The translations under genes and the position numbers were made by a program. Of a stretch of 64,000 nt of DNA, positions 55,832 through 64,000 are shown one piece after another. The stretch is from Staphylococcus hsinchuensis (GTDB lineage: Bacteria > Bacillota > Bacilli > Staphylococcales > Staphylococcaceae). The notes below the pieces were generated by a model. That model did not search any database, was not told where the DNA came from, and saw only the letters and a program-made list of their open reading frames with translations. The DNA is taken from NCBI RefSeq assembly GCF_038789205.1, contig NZ_CP128355.1, positions 682,001 to 746,000 of the forward strand, written 5' to 3'. Positions within the stretch are counted from its first letter, which is position 1. Each line of letters opens with the position of its first letter.

Positions 55832-57355
55832 TTAATGTCTGATAATATAATCAAAGGCATTAAGTGCTGCATTAGCACCTGCACCCATTGAAATAATGAT
55901 TTGTTTGTTGCGATCGTCAGTTACATCGCCTGCCGCAAAAATGCCTGGCACGCTTGTTGCGTTCTTACGATCAATCATAATTTCTTTTGCCTCATTTAAC
56001 TCAACATAGTTATCTAACCATTCAGTGTTAGGCAGTAGTCCGATTTGTACGAAAATACCTTCTAATTCTAATGAATGTAGTTCTCCAGTTGATTTGTCTT
56101 GGTATTGTAGACCAGTTACGGAACCTTCACCTAATACTTCAGTTGTTTGAGCATTTTTAATAACCTTTACATTTGATAATGAATTTAATCTTTCTTGTAA
56201 TACGTTATCAGCTTTTAATTCTGGATTTCGTTCTAATAACGTAACGTTTTTAACGATACCAGCTAAGTCAATCGCAGCTTCGACACCTGAATTGCCGCCA
56301 CCAACGACAGCAACATCTTTGTTTTCAAATAAAGGACCATCACAGTGCGGGCAGAATGCGACACCTTTATTGATTAGCTCGTCCTCACCAGGTATTTCAA
56401 GTTTACGCCAACGTGCACCTGTTGAAATGATGACAGTTTTACTTTGTAATTGAGCGCCATTATCTAGCGTTACAGTAATACCATCGTCCTCTTTTTCGAT
56501 ACCGTCAGCACGAATACCTGTCATGATATCCACATCATAGTGATTGATGTGATCTTCTAAAGCTGATGAAAACTTAGGACCATCTGTTTCTTTAACGGTA
56601 ATGAAGTTTTCGATTGCTGCTGTATCATTTACTTGGCCACCGATGCGGTCAGCAACGATACCTGTACGCAAACCTTTACGTGCAGTGTAAATAGCAGCAC
56701 TACCACTTGCTGGTCCTCCACCAAGAATTAAAACATCATATGGGTCTTTATTGTCGAATTCTGCAGGGTCAGCTTGGCTGCCTAAACTAGATAAAATATC
56801 TTGAACAGTCATACGACCGTTACCAAATTCTTCACCATCTAAGAAAATAGCAGGCACAGCCATAATATCTTCAGATTCTTCTCTGAAAATAGCACCATCA
56901 ATCATTGTATGAGTGATATTTGGATTTAATAGACTCATTAAATTTAAAGCTTGGACAACGTCAGGGCATTTTTGACAAGTAAGACTAATATAAGTCTCAA
57001 AATGTAGCGGACGGTCGAGTGCTTTGATTTGATCAATGACTGATTGCTCTTCTTTTGGTGCACGACCACTTACTTGTAGAATTGCGAGTACAAATGAGTT
57101 GAATTCATGCCCCATCGGAAGACCAGCAAACGTGATACCACTTGATTCATCAGGTCTATCTACTGTGAAACTTGGTGTACGTTTAAGGTCTGCCTCTTCA
57201 ACAGTGATGCGTGATGACATTGACGCTACTTCATCTAATAATTCCTTTAATTCTTTAGATTTATCATCTGAACCGTAGCTAGCTTTGAATACAATGTCAC
57301 CTTCCATAAGTTGAAGTAATTGTTCTAATTGTGATTTGAGTTGTGCTTCAAGCAT
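55832..57355 (-). CDS. ahpF: alkyl hydroperoxide reductase subunit F
   Basis: This 507-residue NADH-dependent flavoprotein recycles AhpC. The N-terminal thioredoxin-fold pair has the redox center LTCQKCPDV, and the C-terminal TrxR-like part has [17 protein letters not shown], the active dithiol FCPHCDGP, and [15 protein letters not shown] for NAD(P)H. It lies 16 bases after ahpC and is co-transcribed, under the PerR boxes upstream of ahpC. Confidence 0.96.
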   Translation of the reverse strand: MLEAQLKSQLEQLLQLMEGDIVFKASYGSDDKSKELKELLDEVASMSSRITVEEADLKRTPSFTVDRPDESSGITFAGLPMGHEFNSFVLAILQVSGRAPKEEQSVIDQIKALDRPLHFETYISLTCQKCPDVVQALNLMSLLNPNITHTMIDGAIFREESEDIMAVPAIFLDGEEFGNGRMTVQDILSSLGSQADPAEFDNKDPYDVLILGGGPASGSAAIYTARKGLRTGIVADRIGGQVNDTAAIENFITVKETDGPKFSSALEDHINHYDVDIMTGIRADGIEKEDDGITVTLDNGAQLQSKTVIISTGARWRKLEIPGEDELINKGVAFCPHCDGPLFENKDVAVVGGGNSGVEAAIDLAGIVKNVTLLERNPELKADNVLQERLNSLSNVKVIKNAQTTEVLGEGSVTGLQYQDKSTGELHSLELEGIFVQIGLLPNTEWLDNYVELNEAKEIMIDRKNATSVPGIFAAGDVTDDRNKQIIISMGAGANAALNAFDYIIRH

Positions 57356-57371
57356 TTAAATCAATGCCTCC

Positions 57372-57941
57372 TTAGATTTTACCTACTAAGTCAAGACCAG
57401 GTTGTAATGTTTCTGAACCTTCTTCCCATTTTGCTGGGCAAACTTCGCCTGGGTGTTGACGTACATATTGTGCTGCTTTGATTTTGTCTACTAAGTTACT
57501 TGCGTCACGGCCAATGCCACCTGCGTTGATTTCAGTAGTTTGAACAACGCCATCTGGATCGATTACGAATGTAGCACGTTGTGCAAGACCGTCTTCTTCA
57601 TCTAATACGTCGAAGTTACGAGTGATTGTTTGAGAAGGGTCACCAATCATTGGGTATTGAATTTTGCTGATAGCATCTGAATGATCGTGCCAAGCTTTGT
57701 GTACGAAATGAGTATCAGTAGAAACTGAATAAACGTTTACGCCTAATTCTTGTAATTTGTCGTATTGATTTTGTAAATCTTCTAATTCAGTTGGACATAC
57801 GAATGAGAAGTCAGCTGGATAGAAGCAAAGAACGTTCCATGAACCTTTTAAGTTTTCATCTGAGATTTCGAAAAACTCATCTTTCTTTGGATCAAAAGCA
57901 TTTGCTGTGAATGGTAAAATTTCTTTATTAATTAAAGACAT
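57372..57941 (-). CDS. ahpC: alkyl hydroperoxide reductase subunit C (peroxiredoxin)
   Basis: This 189-residue 2-Cys peroxiredoxin has the peroxidatic Cys in [12 protein letters not shown] (about Cys49) and the resolving Cys in [11 protein letters not shown] (about Cys168). It reduces hydrogen peroxide, organic peroxides and peroxynitrite. AGGAGGAT precedes the ATG. Two PerR boxes of the same sequence in opposite orientation lie 35 and 73 bases upstream, so strong peroxide control is expected. Confidence 0.97.
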   Translation of the reverse strand: MSLINKEILPFTANAFDPKKDEFFEISDENLKGSWNVLCFYPADFSFVCPTELEDLQNQYDKLQELGVNVYSVSTDTHFVHKAWHDHSDAISKIQYPMIGDPSQTITRNFDVLDEEDGLAQRATFVIDPDGVVQTTEINAGGIGRDASNLVDKIKAAQYVRQHPGEVCPAKWEEGSETLQPGLDLVGKI

Positions 57942-57975
57942 AAAAACATCCTCCTAAGAATTCAGTAATTTTGAT

Positions 57976-57990
57976 TTAGAATTATTATAA
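57976..57990. promoter_or_regulatory. PerR box, ahpC proximal
   Basis: TTAGAATTATTATAA, the exact reverse complement of the box at 58014, 35 bases from the ahpC start. Confidence 0.82.
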
Positions 57991-58013
57991 TATAGATTAT
58001 CATAATTACTTAT

Positions 58014-58028
58014 TTATAATAATTCTAA
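58014..58028. promoter_or_regulatory. PerR box, ahpC distal
   Basis: TTATAATAATTCTAA, 14 of 15 matches to the PerR consensus and identical to the copies at 50274 and 50412. Confidence 0.82.
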
Positions 58029-58077
58029 TCTTTCGTTATCTATTATTGCATTTAGTTATGATTTCGTCAATCTAAAA

Positions 58078-58108
58078 AGCTCAAGTGCCACTTCATAAAA
58101 GCTAAAGC
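58078..58108 (-). terminator. candidate catalase terminator
   Basis: On the minus strand AGCTTTTATGAAGTGG can pair with CACTTGAGCT and is followed by TTTTT. Confidence 0.5.
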
Positions 58109-58109
58109 A

Positions 58110-58175
58110 GATGCCACTTAATCTCGCGGTTGCTAATCAATCTCATTGATATTGAACTTGAGGATAAGTGGCATC
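58110..58175. repeat. inverted repeat between catalase and ahpC
   Basis: GATGCCACTTA (58110-58120) and TAAGTGGCATC (58165-58175) form an 11-bp perfect stem around a 44-base spacer. Part of the same word (TGCCACTT) recurs at 58086. Confidence 0.7.
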
Positions 58176-58293
58176 ACTTTAAATTATTTATCAAATGTGT
58201 CTTTGTGTTCTCAACTGTATTAACTTAATTGAGAAGATTTTTATATTTTATACGGAACGGTATAGTTAGATGCTTTCAAAAGGGAAGGCTATA

Positions 58294-60285
58294 TTATCTA
58301 TCCCAATATCTAGCTCTATCAAATGCATTTACGATTGTTGCTGGATCATTTGAAACGAATACGCCTGGTGCACTTAATGAAAGTTTAGAATTTTGTAATC
58401 TTTGTGCTGCTTCTTCGTTAACAACTAATGGTTTGTTGTGTTTGTACGTAAGCTCTGCAAATTCTTCTACTTCTGGTAATAAATCTTGACCATTAGCGTA
58501 TACCATTAAACTATCAAATAACGTTGGGTGCGCTGTATCGAATGTTTCAGTGATACCGAAGTCTTCTGAAATGTTGCGTGGTTGTTTACCAACGAAAGCA
58601 TAGTTTAATTTGTTATCAACGAATGTTTGAGCATATGATTTTAATGTTTCTTCATCAATATCATCGTTGATTAATACTGCAACAGAATGTCCAGGTAATG
58701 GAATATCGAATTTTTCCATTGTTAATTTGCTATCTTTAGCGTCTGATTGAACTTCTTCGTTTTCTTCTGGAACTTCAACGCCAATGTTATTAGCAACGCG
58801 TTCAGCAAGTTCGCGATCTACTTTGTTTAATTGATTAACAGCGTTTTGTTTAACCATGATTGATTTACACATACCAAGTTCAAATGAGAAACCATCTACT
58901 GTATGATCAAATTCAGGTTGAGTTAAACTATTTAAGTATAGTTTAGCTTGGCTATAGTAATCTTTAAAGCTTTCGCTACGTTTTCTGATTTTGTGTCCTT
59001 CTACTTTTTCTTGATAGTGTTCATAGCCGCCTTCTTCTTTTGAAGAAGTATGAGGCTCATTATTGTTAAGTGCATTTTTATGATAAGCGACTTGACCTTT
59101 GTGTACGTTCATTTGGTGCATTGCATCGCGTTGGTTGTTATGAACTTCGTTGACCGGGCGGTTGATAGGGATTTGGTTGAAGTTAGGACCGCCAAGACGA
59201 GAAATTTGTGTATCAGTGTATGAGAATAAACGACCTTGTAATAATGGGTCATTTGAGAAATCAATACCAGGAACAATGTGACCAGGATGGAAAGCAGCTT
59301 GTTCAGTTTCGTCGAAGACATTTGAAACGTTTTGGTTTAATGTCATTTTACCAACGATTTTTACTGGTACTTGATCTTCTGGCCAAATTTTTGTTGGATC
59401 TAGAATATCAAAGTCGAAGTCAAATTCTTGTTCGGGTTCAATGATTTGTAAACCTAATTCCCATTCTGGATAGTCGCCTTTTTCGATTGATTCATAAAGG
59501 TCTTTACGATGGAAGTCTACATCTTTACCATGTAAGATTTGTGCTTCATCCCAAACGAATGATTCTAAACCGTGTACAGGTTTCCAGTGGAATTTAACGA
59601 AATAAGATTTTCCTTCACTGTTTACGAGACGGAAAGTGTGTACACCGAAACCTTCAACTTGTCTGAAGTTTTTAGGGATACCACGGTCACTCATTGCCCA
59701 AACTGCAGTATGAGTTGACTCTGGATTTTGTGCGAAGAAATCCCAGAAAGTATCATGAGCTGAACCACCTTGAGGCATTTCATTATGAGGTTCTGGTTTA
59801 ACTGCGTGAATTAAGTCAGGGAATTTAATAGCATCTTGAATGAAGAATACAGGAATATCATTACCTACTAAATCGAATATACCTTCATCTGTGTAGAATT
59901 TTGTAGCGAAACCTCTTACGTCACGTACTGTGTCAGGTGAACCTTTTGAACCTTGTACAGTTGAAAAACGTACAAAGACTGGTGTTGTCTTATCTGGGTT
60001 TGTTAAGAAATCTGCAGAAGTGTATTTTGAAAGGTCTTCGTATACTTGGAATTCACCGTGCGCACCGAAACCTCTAGCATGAACGATACGCTCTGGAATA
60101 CGTTCGTGGTCGAAATGCATGATTTTTTCTCTGAAGTGAAAGTCTTCTAATAAACTAGGACCACGTTCTCCAACAGTTAACGTGTTTTCATCTTCATTTA
60201 CTTTAACACCATTATTCGTAGTCATTGCGTCGTTATCATTTTGTTTAGTGACTTTATTTAATTGTTCTTGTTTCTTATTAGTCAT
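58294..60285 (-). CDS. katE: large-subunit (clade 2) monofunctional catalase
   Basis: This 663-residue heme catalase has the distal His in [12 protein letters not shown], the Asn region [11 protein letters not shown], the proximal Tyr in [15 protein letters not shown], and [14 protein letters not shown]. It extends about 150 residues past the core into a flavodoxin/DJ-1-like C-terminal domain, the mark of large-subunit catalases such as E. coli HPII and Bacillus KatE. Staphylococcal KatA is a small clade 3 enzyme, so this one differs. No PerR box is seen upstream, unlike S. aureus katA, so its control may be different. GGAGGGG precedes the ATG. Confidence 0.93.
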   Translation of the reverse strand: MTNKKQEQLNKVTKQNDNDAMTTNNGVKVNEDENTLTVGERGPSLLEDFHFREKIMHFDHERIPERIVHARGFGAHGEFQVYEDLSKYTSADFLTNPDKTTPVFVRFSTVQGSKGSPDTVRDVRGFATKFYTDEGIFDLVGNDIPVFFIQDAIKFPDLIHAVKPEPHNEMPQGGSAHDTFWDFFAQNPESTHTAVWAMSDRGIPKNFRQVEGFGVHTFRLVNSEGKSYFVKFHWKPVHGLESFVWDEAQILHGKDVDFHRKDLYESIEKGDYPEWELGLQIIEPEQEFDFDFDILDPTKIWPEDQVPVKIVGKMTLNQNVSNVFDETEQAAFHPGHIVPGIDFSNDPLLQGRLFSYTDTQISRLGGPNFNQIPINRPVNEVHNNQRDAMHQMNVHKGQVAYHKNALNNNEPHTSSKEEGGYEHYQEKVEGHKIRKRSESFKDYYSQAKLYLNSLTQPEFDHTVDGFSFELGMCKSIMVKQNAVNQLNKVDRELAERVANNIGVEVPEENEEVQSDAKDSKLTMEKFDIPLPGHSVAVLINDDIDEETLKSYAQTFVDNKLNYAFVGKQPRNISEDFGITETFDTAHPTLFDSLMVYANGQDLLPEVEEFAELTYKHNKPLVVNEEAAQRLQNSKLSLSAPGVFVSNDPATIVNAFDRARYWDR

Positions 60286-60538
60286 AATACCCCTCCTTGA
60301 TTATATATTTGTTTTTCCACGCATTTGAAATTAAGAAACATTTTATTTATTTCATTTAAAATAAAAAATAGGTTGTAGATAAATACAGTGAACTGTCATT
60401 TAATAACTTTTACAAACTTTCAAATTTTCTCAATAATCTCCTTTTAATTAAAAGTGAAAAGGGTAACTCTAAAATAAGTATTATCACTATGACTTTGTTA
60501 AAATAATGCTATAAAGAATCTAGCAAGGAGATGATTAA

Positions 60539-61294
60539 ATGACTGATCATGTTTACAATTTATTGAAAAAGCATCACTCAGTAAGGAAATTTAAGAGTGA
60601 ACCCGTTCCTGATGATCATATTGAGCGTATGGTTGAAGCAGGACAAAGTGCTTCAACATCAAGCTACTTACAAACTTATTCAATTGTAGGTGTAAGAGAC
60701 CCTAAGATAAAAGAGGATCTTCAAGAAGTATCAGGCCAACCTTATGTCGTAGATAATGGTTATCTGCTTGTTTTTGTGTTGGATTATTATAGACACAGTA
60801 TTATCAATGAAGATACTGAAGAGAATATGGAGACATCATTTGAATCGGCTGAAGGCTTATTAGTAGGTAGTATCGATGTAGCATTAGTGGCACAAAATAT
60901 TGCAGCCACTGCAGAAGATATGGGTTATGGTATCGTCTATCTTGGCTCACTTAGAAATGATGTGGCAAGAGTGAAGGAAGTCTTAAATTTACCAGATTAT
61001 ACTTTCCCTCTATTCGGTATGGCATTAGGTGTACCTGCTGATGATGAAGCAGGCTCACCGAAGCCACGTTTACCTTTAGACCATGTATTTCATTTAGATC
61101 AATACAATACAGACAAAGAACAACAACGCAAAGCAATCGAATCGTATGACCAAACTGTTAGCGACTATTATAACCAACGTACAAATGGTCAAAGAACTGA
61201 AAAATGGTCTACTCAAATATCTAATTTCATGAGTTCTAAACAGAGATTAGACATGTTAAATCACTTAAACAATGCCGGATTTATCAAACGCTAG
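60539..61294 (+). CDS. nfrA: NfrA-type NADPH-dependent FMN reductase / nitroreductase
   Basis: This 251-residue flavin enzyme of the nitroreductase fold has VRKFKSEPVPDDHIERM and AGQSASTSSYLQTYS near the N-terminus, both FMN contacts, and GIVYLGSLRND with LFGMALGVP later. In Bacillus and S. aureus, NfrA oxidises NADPH, can reduce nitro compounds and disulfides, and supports thiol stress tolerance. Its place between catalase and TcyP matches S. aureus order from memory. AAGGAGATG precedes it. Confidence 0.88.
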   Translation: MTDHVYNLLKKHHSVRKFKSEPVPDDHIERMVEAGQSASTSSYLQTYSIVGVRDPKIKEDLQEVSGQPYVVDNGYLLVFVLDYYRHSIINEDTEENMETSFESAEGLLVGSIDVALVAQNIAATAEDMGYGIVYLGSLRNDVARVKEVLNLPDYTFPLFGMALGVPADDEAGSPKPRLPLDHVFHLDQYNTDKEQQRKAIESYDQTVSDYYNQRTNGQRTEKWSTQISNFMSSKQRLDMLNHLNNAGFIKR

Positions 61295-61379
61295 ATAAGT
61301 TTATATATAGGGGATAGTCATTGAACTGTTAGGTTAGCGTTATGTGAATTGATAAATAAAGGGGTTGGTTAATCTGAAC

Positions 61380-61937
61380 ATGTTTAATAAGTTGTTTAAG
61401 AGGAGGACGAATGAACTTCCAAAAGAGAAAGAAATGAACAACCCAAGCAGAGGATTGACAACTGAAGAAATTGAAGCATATTGGGTAAAATCAGCGAAAA
61501 AGTTAGTTTATGGCACTAATAAATCAGTTGAAAATACTGCAGATCGCATCTTTATATTGCTCTCATTTGATGATGTATCAATAGATATTTTCTTTCAAAT
61601 CAATGGCCAATTGAAATTGTGGACCGATTTAGATAATTTGGATTATAAGAAATCTATCTCACAGGATTTAATCGATCAAGCACCGACGCTCGTATCACGC
61701 GTCAATAAAGTATATGATAGTGCGAACAAACCGCGTATTGCATATGCTCAAATGCAATGCGTCGTTGATAGTCGTACATGGTATCTTCATGATGTGAGAA
61801 AAAATAGTATAGAAGCACAACTCGACAAAGATCCTGCTTTTTATAAATGGTTTGATGATATTTCTAAAGTGATTGATGCAGTACCGATTGATAGTAAAGA
61901 ACCGTTGCCGTGGGGCCCGTTTCATTCTGAAATTTAA
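61380..61937 (+). CDS. unknown conserved-looking soluble protein
   Basis: About 185 residues (MFNKLFKRRTNELP opening) with a basic N-terminus and a mixed alpha/beta sequence containing DRIFILLSFDDVSIDIFFQ and a C-terminal PLPWGPFHSEI. No signal peptide or membrane segment. AAAGGGG lies 16 bases before ATG 61380; the near TTG 61365 and CTG 61374 are alternatives with closer spacing. I do not recognise the family; toxin-immunity-like folds of similar size come to mind but nothing supports that. Confidence 0.7.
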   Translation: MFNKLFKRRTNELPKEKEMNNPSRGLTTEEIEAYWVKSAKKLVYGTNKSVENTADRIFILLSFDDVSIDIFFQINGQLKLWTDLDNLDYKKSISQDLIDQAPTLVSRVNKVYDSANKPRIAYAQMQCVVDSRTWYLHDVRKNSIEAQLDKDPAFYKWFDDISKVIDAVPIDSKEPLPWGPFHSEI

Positions 61938-61983
61938 TTGAAGCCAGTAAAAGGGTATATAAATTTAAATTTAACCCAAATAA

Positions 61984-62026
61984 ATAAGCCATACATCAAT
62001 GTTTACATTGATGTATGGCTCTTTTT
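61984..62026. terminator. bidirectional terminator before tcyP
   Basis: AGCCATACATCAATG pairs with CATTGATGTATGGCT around a 4-base loop and a T-run. Confidence 0.92.
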
Positions 62027-62049
62027 AATGGCCTAAAGTAATGCAACTA

Positions 62050-63435
62050 TTAATGACTTGTTGAAAGTTCGTTGTATTCTTTAGAATCGTATAAATCTTT
62101 ATCTAAGTTTTTAGTGAGTTTTGCAGTGCCTGTACCTGCTAACATTGAGTCGTTAACGTTTAGTGCTGTACGTCCCATATCAATGAGTGGTTCTACAGAA
62201 ATTAACACACCAGCAAGTGCAATTGGTAAATTTAATGTTGATAATACGAGAATAGAAGCGAATGTCGCACCACCACCAACACCTGCTACACCGAAGGAAC
62301 TGATAATTACAACACCTATTACGGTTAAGATGAATTGTAAGTTAACATCAAAGCCAGCTGCAGGGGCAACCATGATTGCTAACATTGCAGGGTAGATTCC
62401 TGCACAACCATTTTGACCAATAGATAAACCGAATGAAGCTGAGAAATTCGCGATGCCATCAGGAACACCTAAACGATTTTTTTGAGTTTGTACATTTAAC
62501 GGTAATGATCCTGCGCTTGAACGTGAAGTGAATGAGAATAATAGTACCTCAGCTGTTTTCTTAACGTAAGTTATCGGATTCAATCCGAGAATTGAAATAA
62601 TGATTAAATGAATGATATACATCGCAATAAGTGCTACATAAGAAGCAATTACAAATTTACCTAATGTCCAAATGGCTCCAAAATCACTTGTCGCAATTGT
62701 CGTAGTCATAATCGCTAAGATACCGTACGGTGTTAAACGTAAGACGAAAGTTACGATAGCCATAACTAAATCGTATAGGGCATCGATGCCACGTTTTAAT
62801 AGATGACCACTTTCAGGTTGTTTGCGCATAACACGTAAAAATGCGAATCCGATAAATGCTGCAAAGATGACAACTGCGATTGTTGAAGTTGTACGTTGAC
62901 CAGTGAAATCTAAGAATGGATTGCTTGGTAATAATTCTAGAATTTGTTGTGGTAACGTATGCGCAGTCATATCCTTAGCTTTATCTGCAATTTCATGACC
63001 TCTAGCACTTTCCGCATGACCTAAATCAATGCTTGATGCGTCTAAACCAAAGGCTAAGGAAGAGATGATTCCGATTATTGCGGCTATAGTCACCGTTCCA
63101 ATTAAAAATATAAAGATATACATTCCAATTTTTGCGAACTTTTCACCAATTTGAATTTTTGTAAACGCAGATACAATCGAAATAAATATTAATGGCATTA
63201 CAATCATTTGTAATAGAGCGACATAACCATCACCAACGATACTAAACCAATCCGTCGTTTGTTTAGTAACGTTCGAGTCAACGCCATAAAGTAAATGTAA
63301 AATAATTCCAAAAACAATACCTACACCTAAAGCGCTAAATACACGTTTAGGGAAGGAGACATGCTTTTTGGCCATGGCGAACAACCCAGTAAGCAATGCG
63401 ATAAATACAATGATGTTAATAATTGTGAATAACAT
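62050..63435 (-). CDS. tcyP: L-cystine:cation symporter
   Basis: This 461-residue dicarboxylate/amino acid:cation symporter (DAACS) has about nine membrane segments and the hairpin motifs SRSSAGSLPLNVQ and ASFGLSIGQNGCAGIYPAMLA, with GVAGVGGGATFAS near the C-terminus. The pattern is that of TcyP, which imports cystine. In staphylococci it is often CymR-controlled and lies near ahpCF. It complements the sulfate assimilation and met operons as a third sulfur source. Confidence 0.92.
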   Translation of the reverse strand: MLFTIINIIVFIALLTGLFAMAKKHVSFPKRVFSALGVGIVFGIILHLLYGVDSNVTKQTTDWFSIVGDGYVALLQMIVMPLIFISIVSAFTKIQIGEKFAKIGMYIFIFLIGTVTIAAIIGIISSLAFGLDASSIDLGHAESARGHEIADKAKDMTAHTLPQQILELLPSNPFLDFTGQRTTSTIAVVIFAAFIGFAFLRVMRKQPESGHLLKRGIDALYDLVMAIVTFVLRLTPYGILAIMTTTIATSDFGAIWTLGKFVIASYVALIAMYIIHLIIISILGLNPITYVKKTAEVLLFSFTSRSSAGSLPLNVQTQKNRLGVPDGIANFSASFGLSIGQNGCAGIYPAMLAIMVAPAAGFDVNLQFILTVIGVVIISSFGVAGVGGGATFASILVLSTLNLPIALAGVLISVEPLIDMGRTALNVNDSMLAGTGTAKLTKNLDKDLYDSKEYNELSTSH

Positions 63436-63629
63436 AAACAGGACCTACACTTTCTATATATAGAGTTTGGAATACCCTTTAATTCCGATACATCTACTAA
63501 GGATAATCCTAAATTTTATTTTAATCAAGGTTATTTTTGAAATTAATTTATAAATGAATAGAAAGTGAATGATTGAAAGTATCTGATAAATGTACTATGC
63601 GTGAAGTCTTGAAATTTAAATAATGGTAA

Positions 63630-63668
63630 AAAAGACATGTTTCAACGAAAGTATCGATGAAACATGTC
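63630..63668 (-). terminator. terminator of the gene at the right edge
   Basis: GACATGTTTCA / TGAAACATGTC stem; on the minus strand it is followed by six T, just after the stop codon at 63691. Confidence 0.85.
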
Positions 63669-63690
63669 TGATGTATAAACTTATAACATT

Positions 63691-64000
63691 TTATAGGTTG
63701 AAGAGACGTGCGAAAAATCCTTTGCGCTCTTCTTTAGGTTCTTCTTTTGAAAGTGGTGAGGATTGTGATTGTGTTGTATTATGGCTTGGTTGTGTCATTT
63801 GTTCCTCACTTGGTTTTGCAGATGATGTAGCATTTGTAGAATGCTGAGTTGATTGATCATCTGTTTGTTTAGAAGCTTGATTAGCCGTTGCTTTTGTTGT
63901 GTCAGTGCTTGATGTTGCAGTTGTTGATTGTGGTTGTGCACCAACTTGTGTAATTTCTTTGTTGTCTGTATTTGCTTGAGTTGATTGTTTAGATTGTGAA
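63691..64000 (-). CDS. C-terminal end of a Ser/Thr/Gln-rich protein (continues past window)
   Basis: The last 103 residues are visible. They are low complexity (TTATSSTDTTKATANQASK) and rich in Ser, Thr, Gln and Pro, then a charged KEEPKEERKG and a short amphipathic end GFFARLFNL. There is no LPXTG. This looks like a linker and tail of an exported or membrane-linked protein, but the folded part is outside the window, so no function is assigned. Confidence 0.7.
   Translation of the reverse strand, partial: SQSKQSTQANTDNKEITQVGAQPQSTTATSSTDTTKATANQASKQTDDQSTQHSTNATSSAKPSEEQMTQPSHNTTQSQSSPLSKEEPKEERKGFFARLFNL

Noticed and set aside
1..64000. CRISPR array, insertion sequences, prophage, integrase or tRNA genes
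   Set aside because: No regularly spaced repeats, transposase or integrase motifs, terminal inverted repeats, or cloverleaf-like sequences were seen in reading the window.

Overview
The window is a continuous stretch of chromosome from a Staphylococcus species, probably not S. aureus. This is inferred from low-GC DNA, strong AGGAGG-type ribosome binding sites, and a familiar gene order: fadN/fadA, a met operon behind a T-box, parB, mscS, DUF951, ychF, rpsF-ssb-rpsR, ahpCF, nfrA, tcyP. From memory, parB and mscS lie close together in S. aureus. Here about 30 kb of metabolic genes separates them, so roughly 12-41.9 kb is treated as an accessory block. No rRNA, tRNA, CRISPR array, insertion sequence or prophage was seen.

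Layout. 0-3.3 kb: the 3' part of a FadN-like multifunctional beta-oxidation enzyme, its thiolase, and a type I signal peptidase. 3.4-11 kb (minus strand): metI-metC-metF-metE plus a kynurenine-formamidase-like cyclase, read from a long leader with a canonical T-box and terminator and a CodY-like box beside the promoter. 11.1 kb: parB. 12.4-21.8 kb: a nine-gene sulfate assimilation run (cysH-cysJ-cysI-cobA-sirB-sirC-tauE-sat-cysC) that makes sulfide and the siroheme it requires. 22-26.5 kb: adenosine deaminase, a 55-residue membrane peptide, a methyltransferase, a PAP2 phosphatase and a sugar/H+ symporter behind a cre box.

26.6-36.5 kb is the least ordinary part. It holds a stand-alone NRPS-type condensation-domain protein, an HxlR regulator, an M20 amidohydrolase, a DHA2 exporter, an acyl-CoA/AMP ligase, FmdB/FmdA formamidase, and an Ntn-type linear amide hydrolase whose catalytic Cys2 can only be translated from a near-cognate ATC (or ATT) codon. 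36.5-41.1 kb carries a candidate structured leader with its own promoter and terminator, then the MpsA-MpsB bicarbonate transport pair. A possible minus-strand sRNA follows near 41.2 kb.

42-46.7 kb returns to conserved staphylococcal core (mscS, DUF951 with an ATT start, ychF, a GH25 lysozyme, rpsF-ssb-rpsR), with a palindrome resembling parS upstream of rpsF. 47-55.5 kb is surface and envelope material: an LPXTG protein made of four 62-residue modules, a poly-gamma-glutamate hydrolase homologue, small membrane proteins, LysE, PepSY, DUF4889, a histidine phosphatase and an NDxxF-like lipoprotein. 55.8-61.3 kb is peroxide defence: ahpCF with two PerR boxes, a large-subunit catalase and an NfrA-type reductase. 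Two further PerR boxes of identical sequence sit near 50.3 kb beside a small unknown gene. The window ends with the cystine symporter TcyP and the 3' end of a Ser/Thr/Gln-rich protein.

The common thread is sulfur and redox metabolism. Sulfate reduction, methionine synthesis and cystine uptake supply sulfur amino acids, and AhpCF, catalase and NfrA handle oxidants. All names come from reading motifs; no database search was run.
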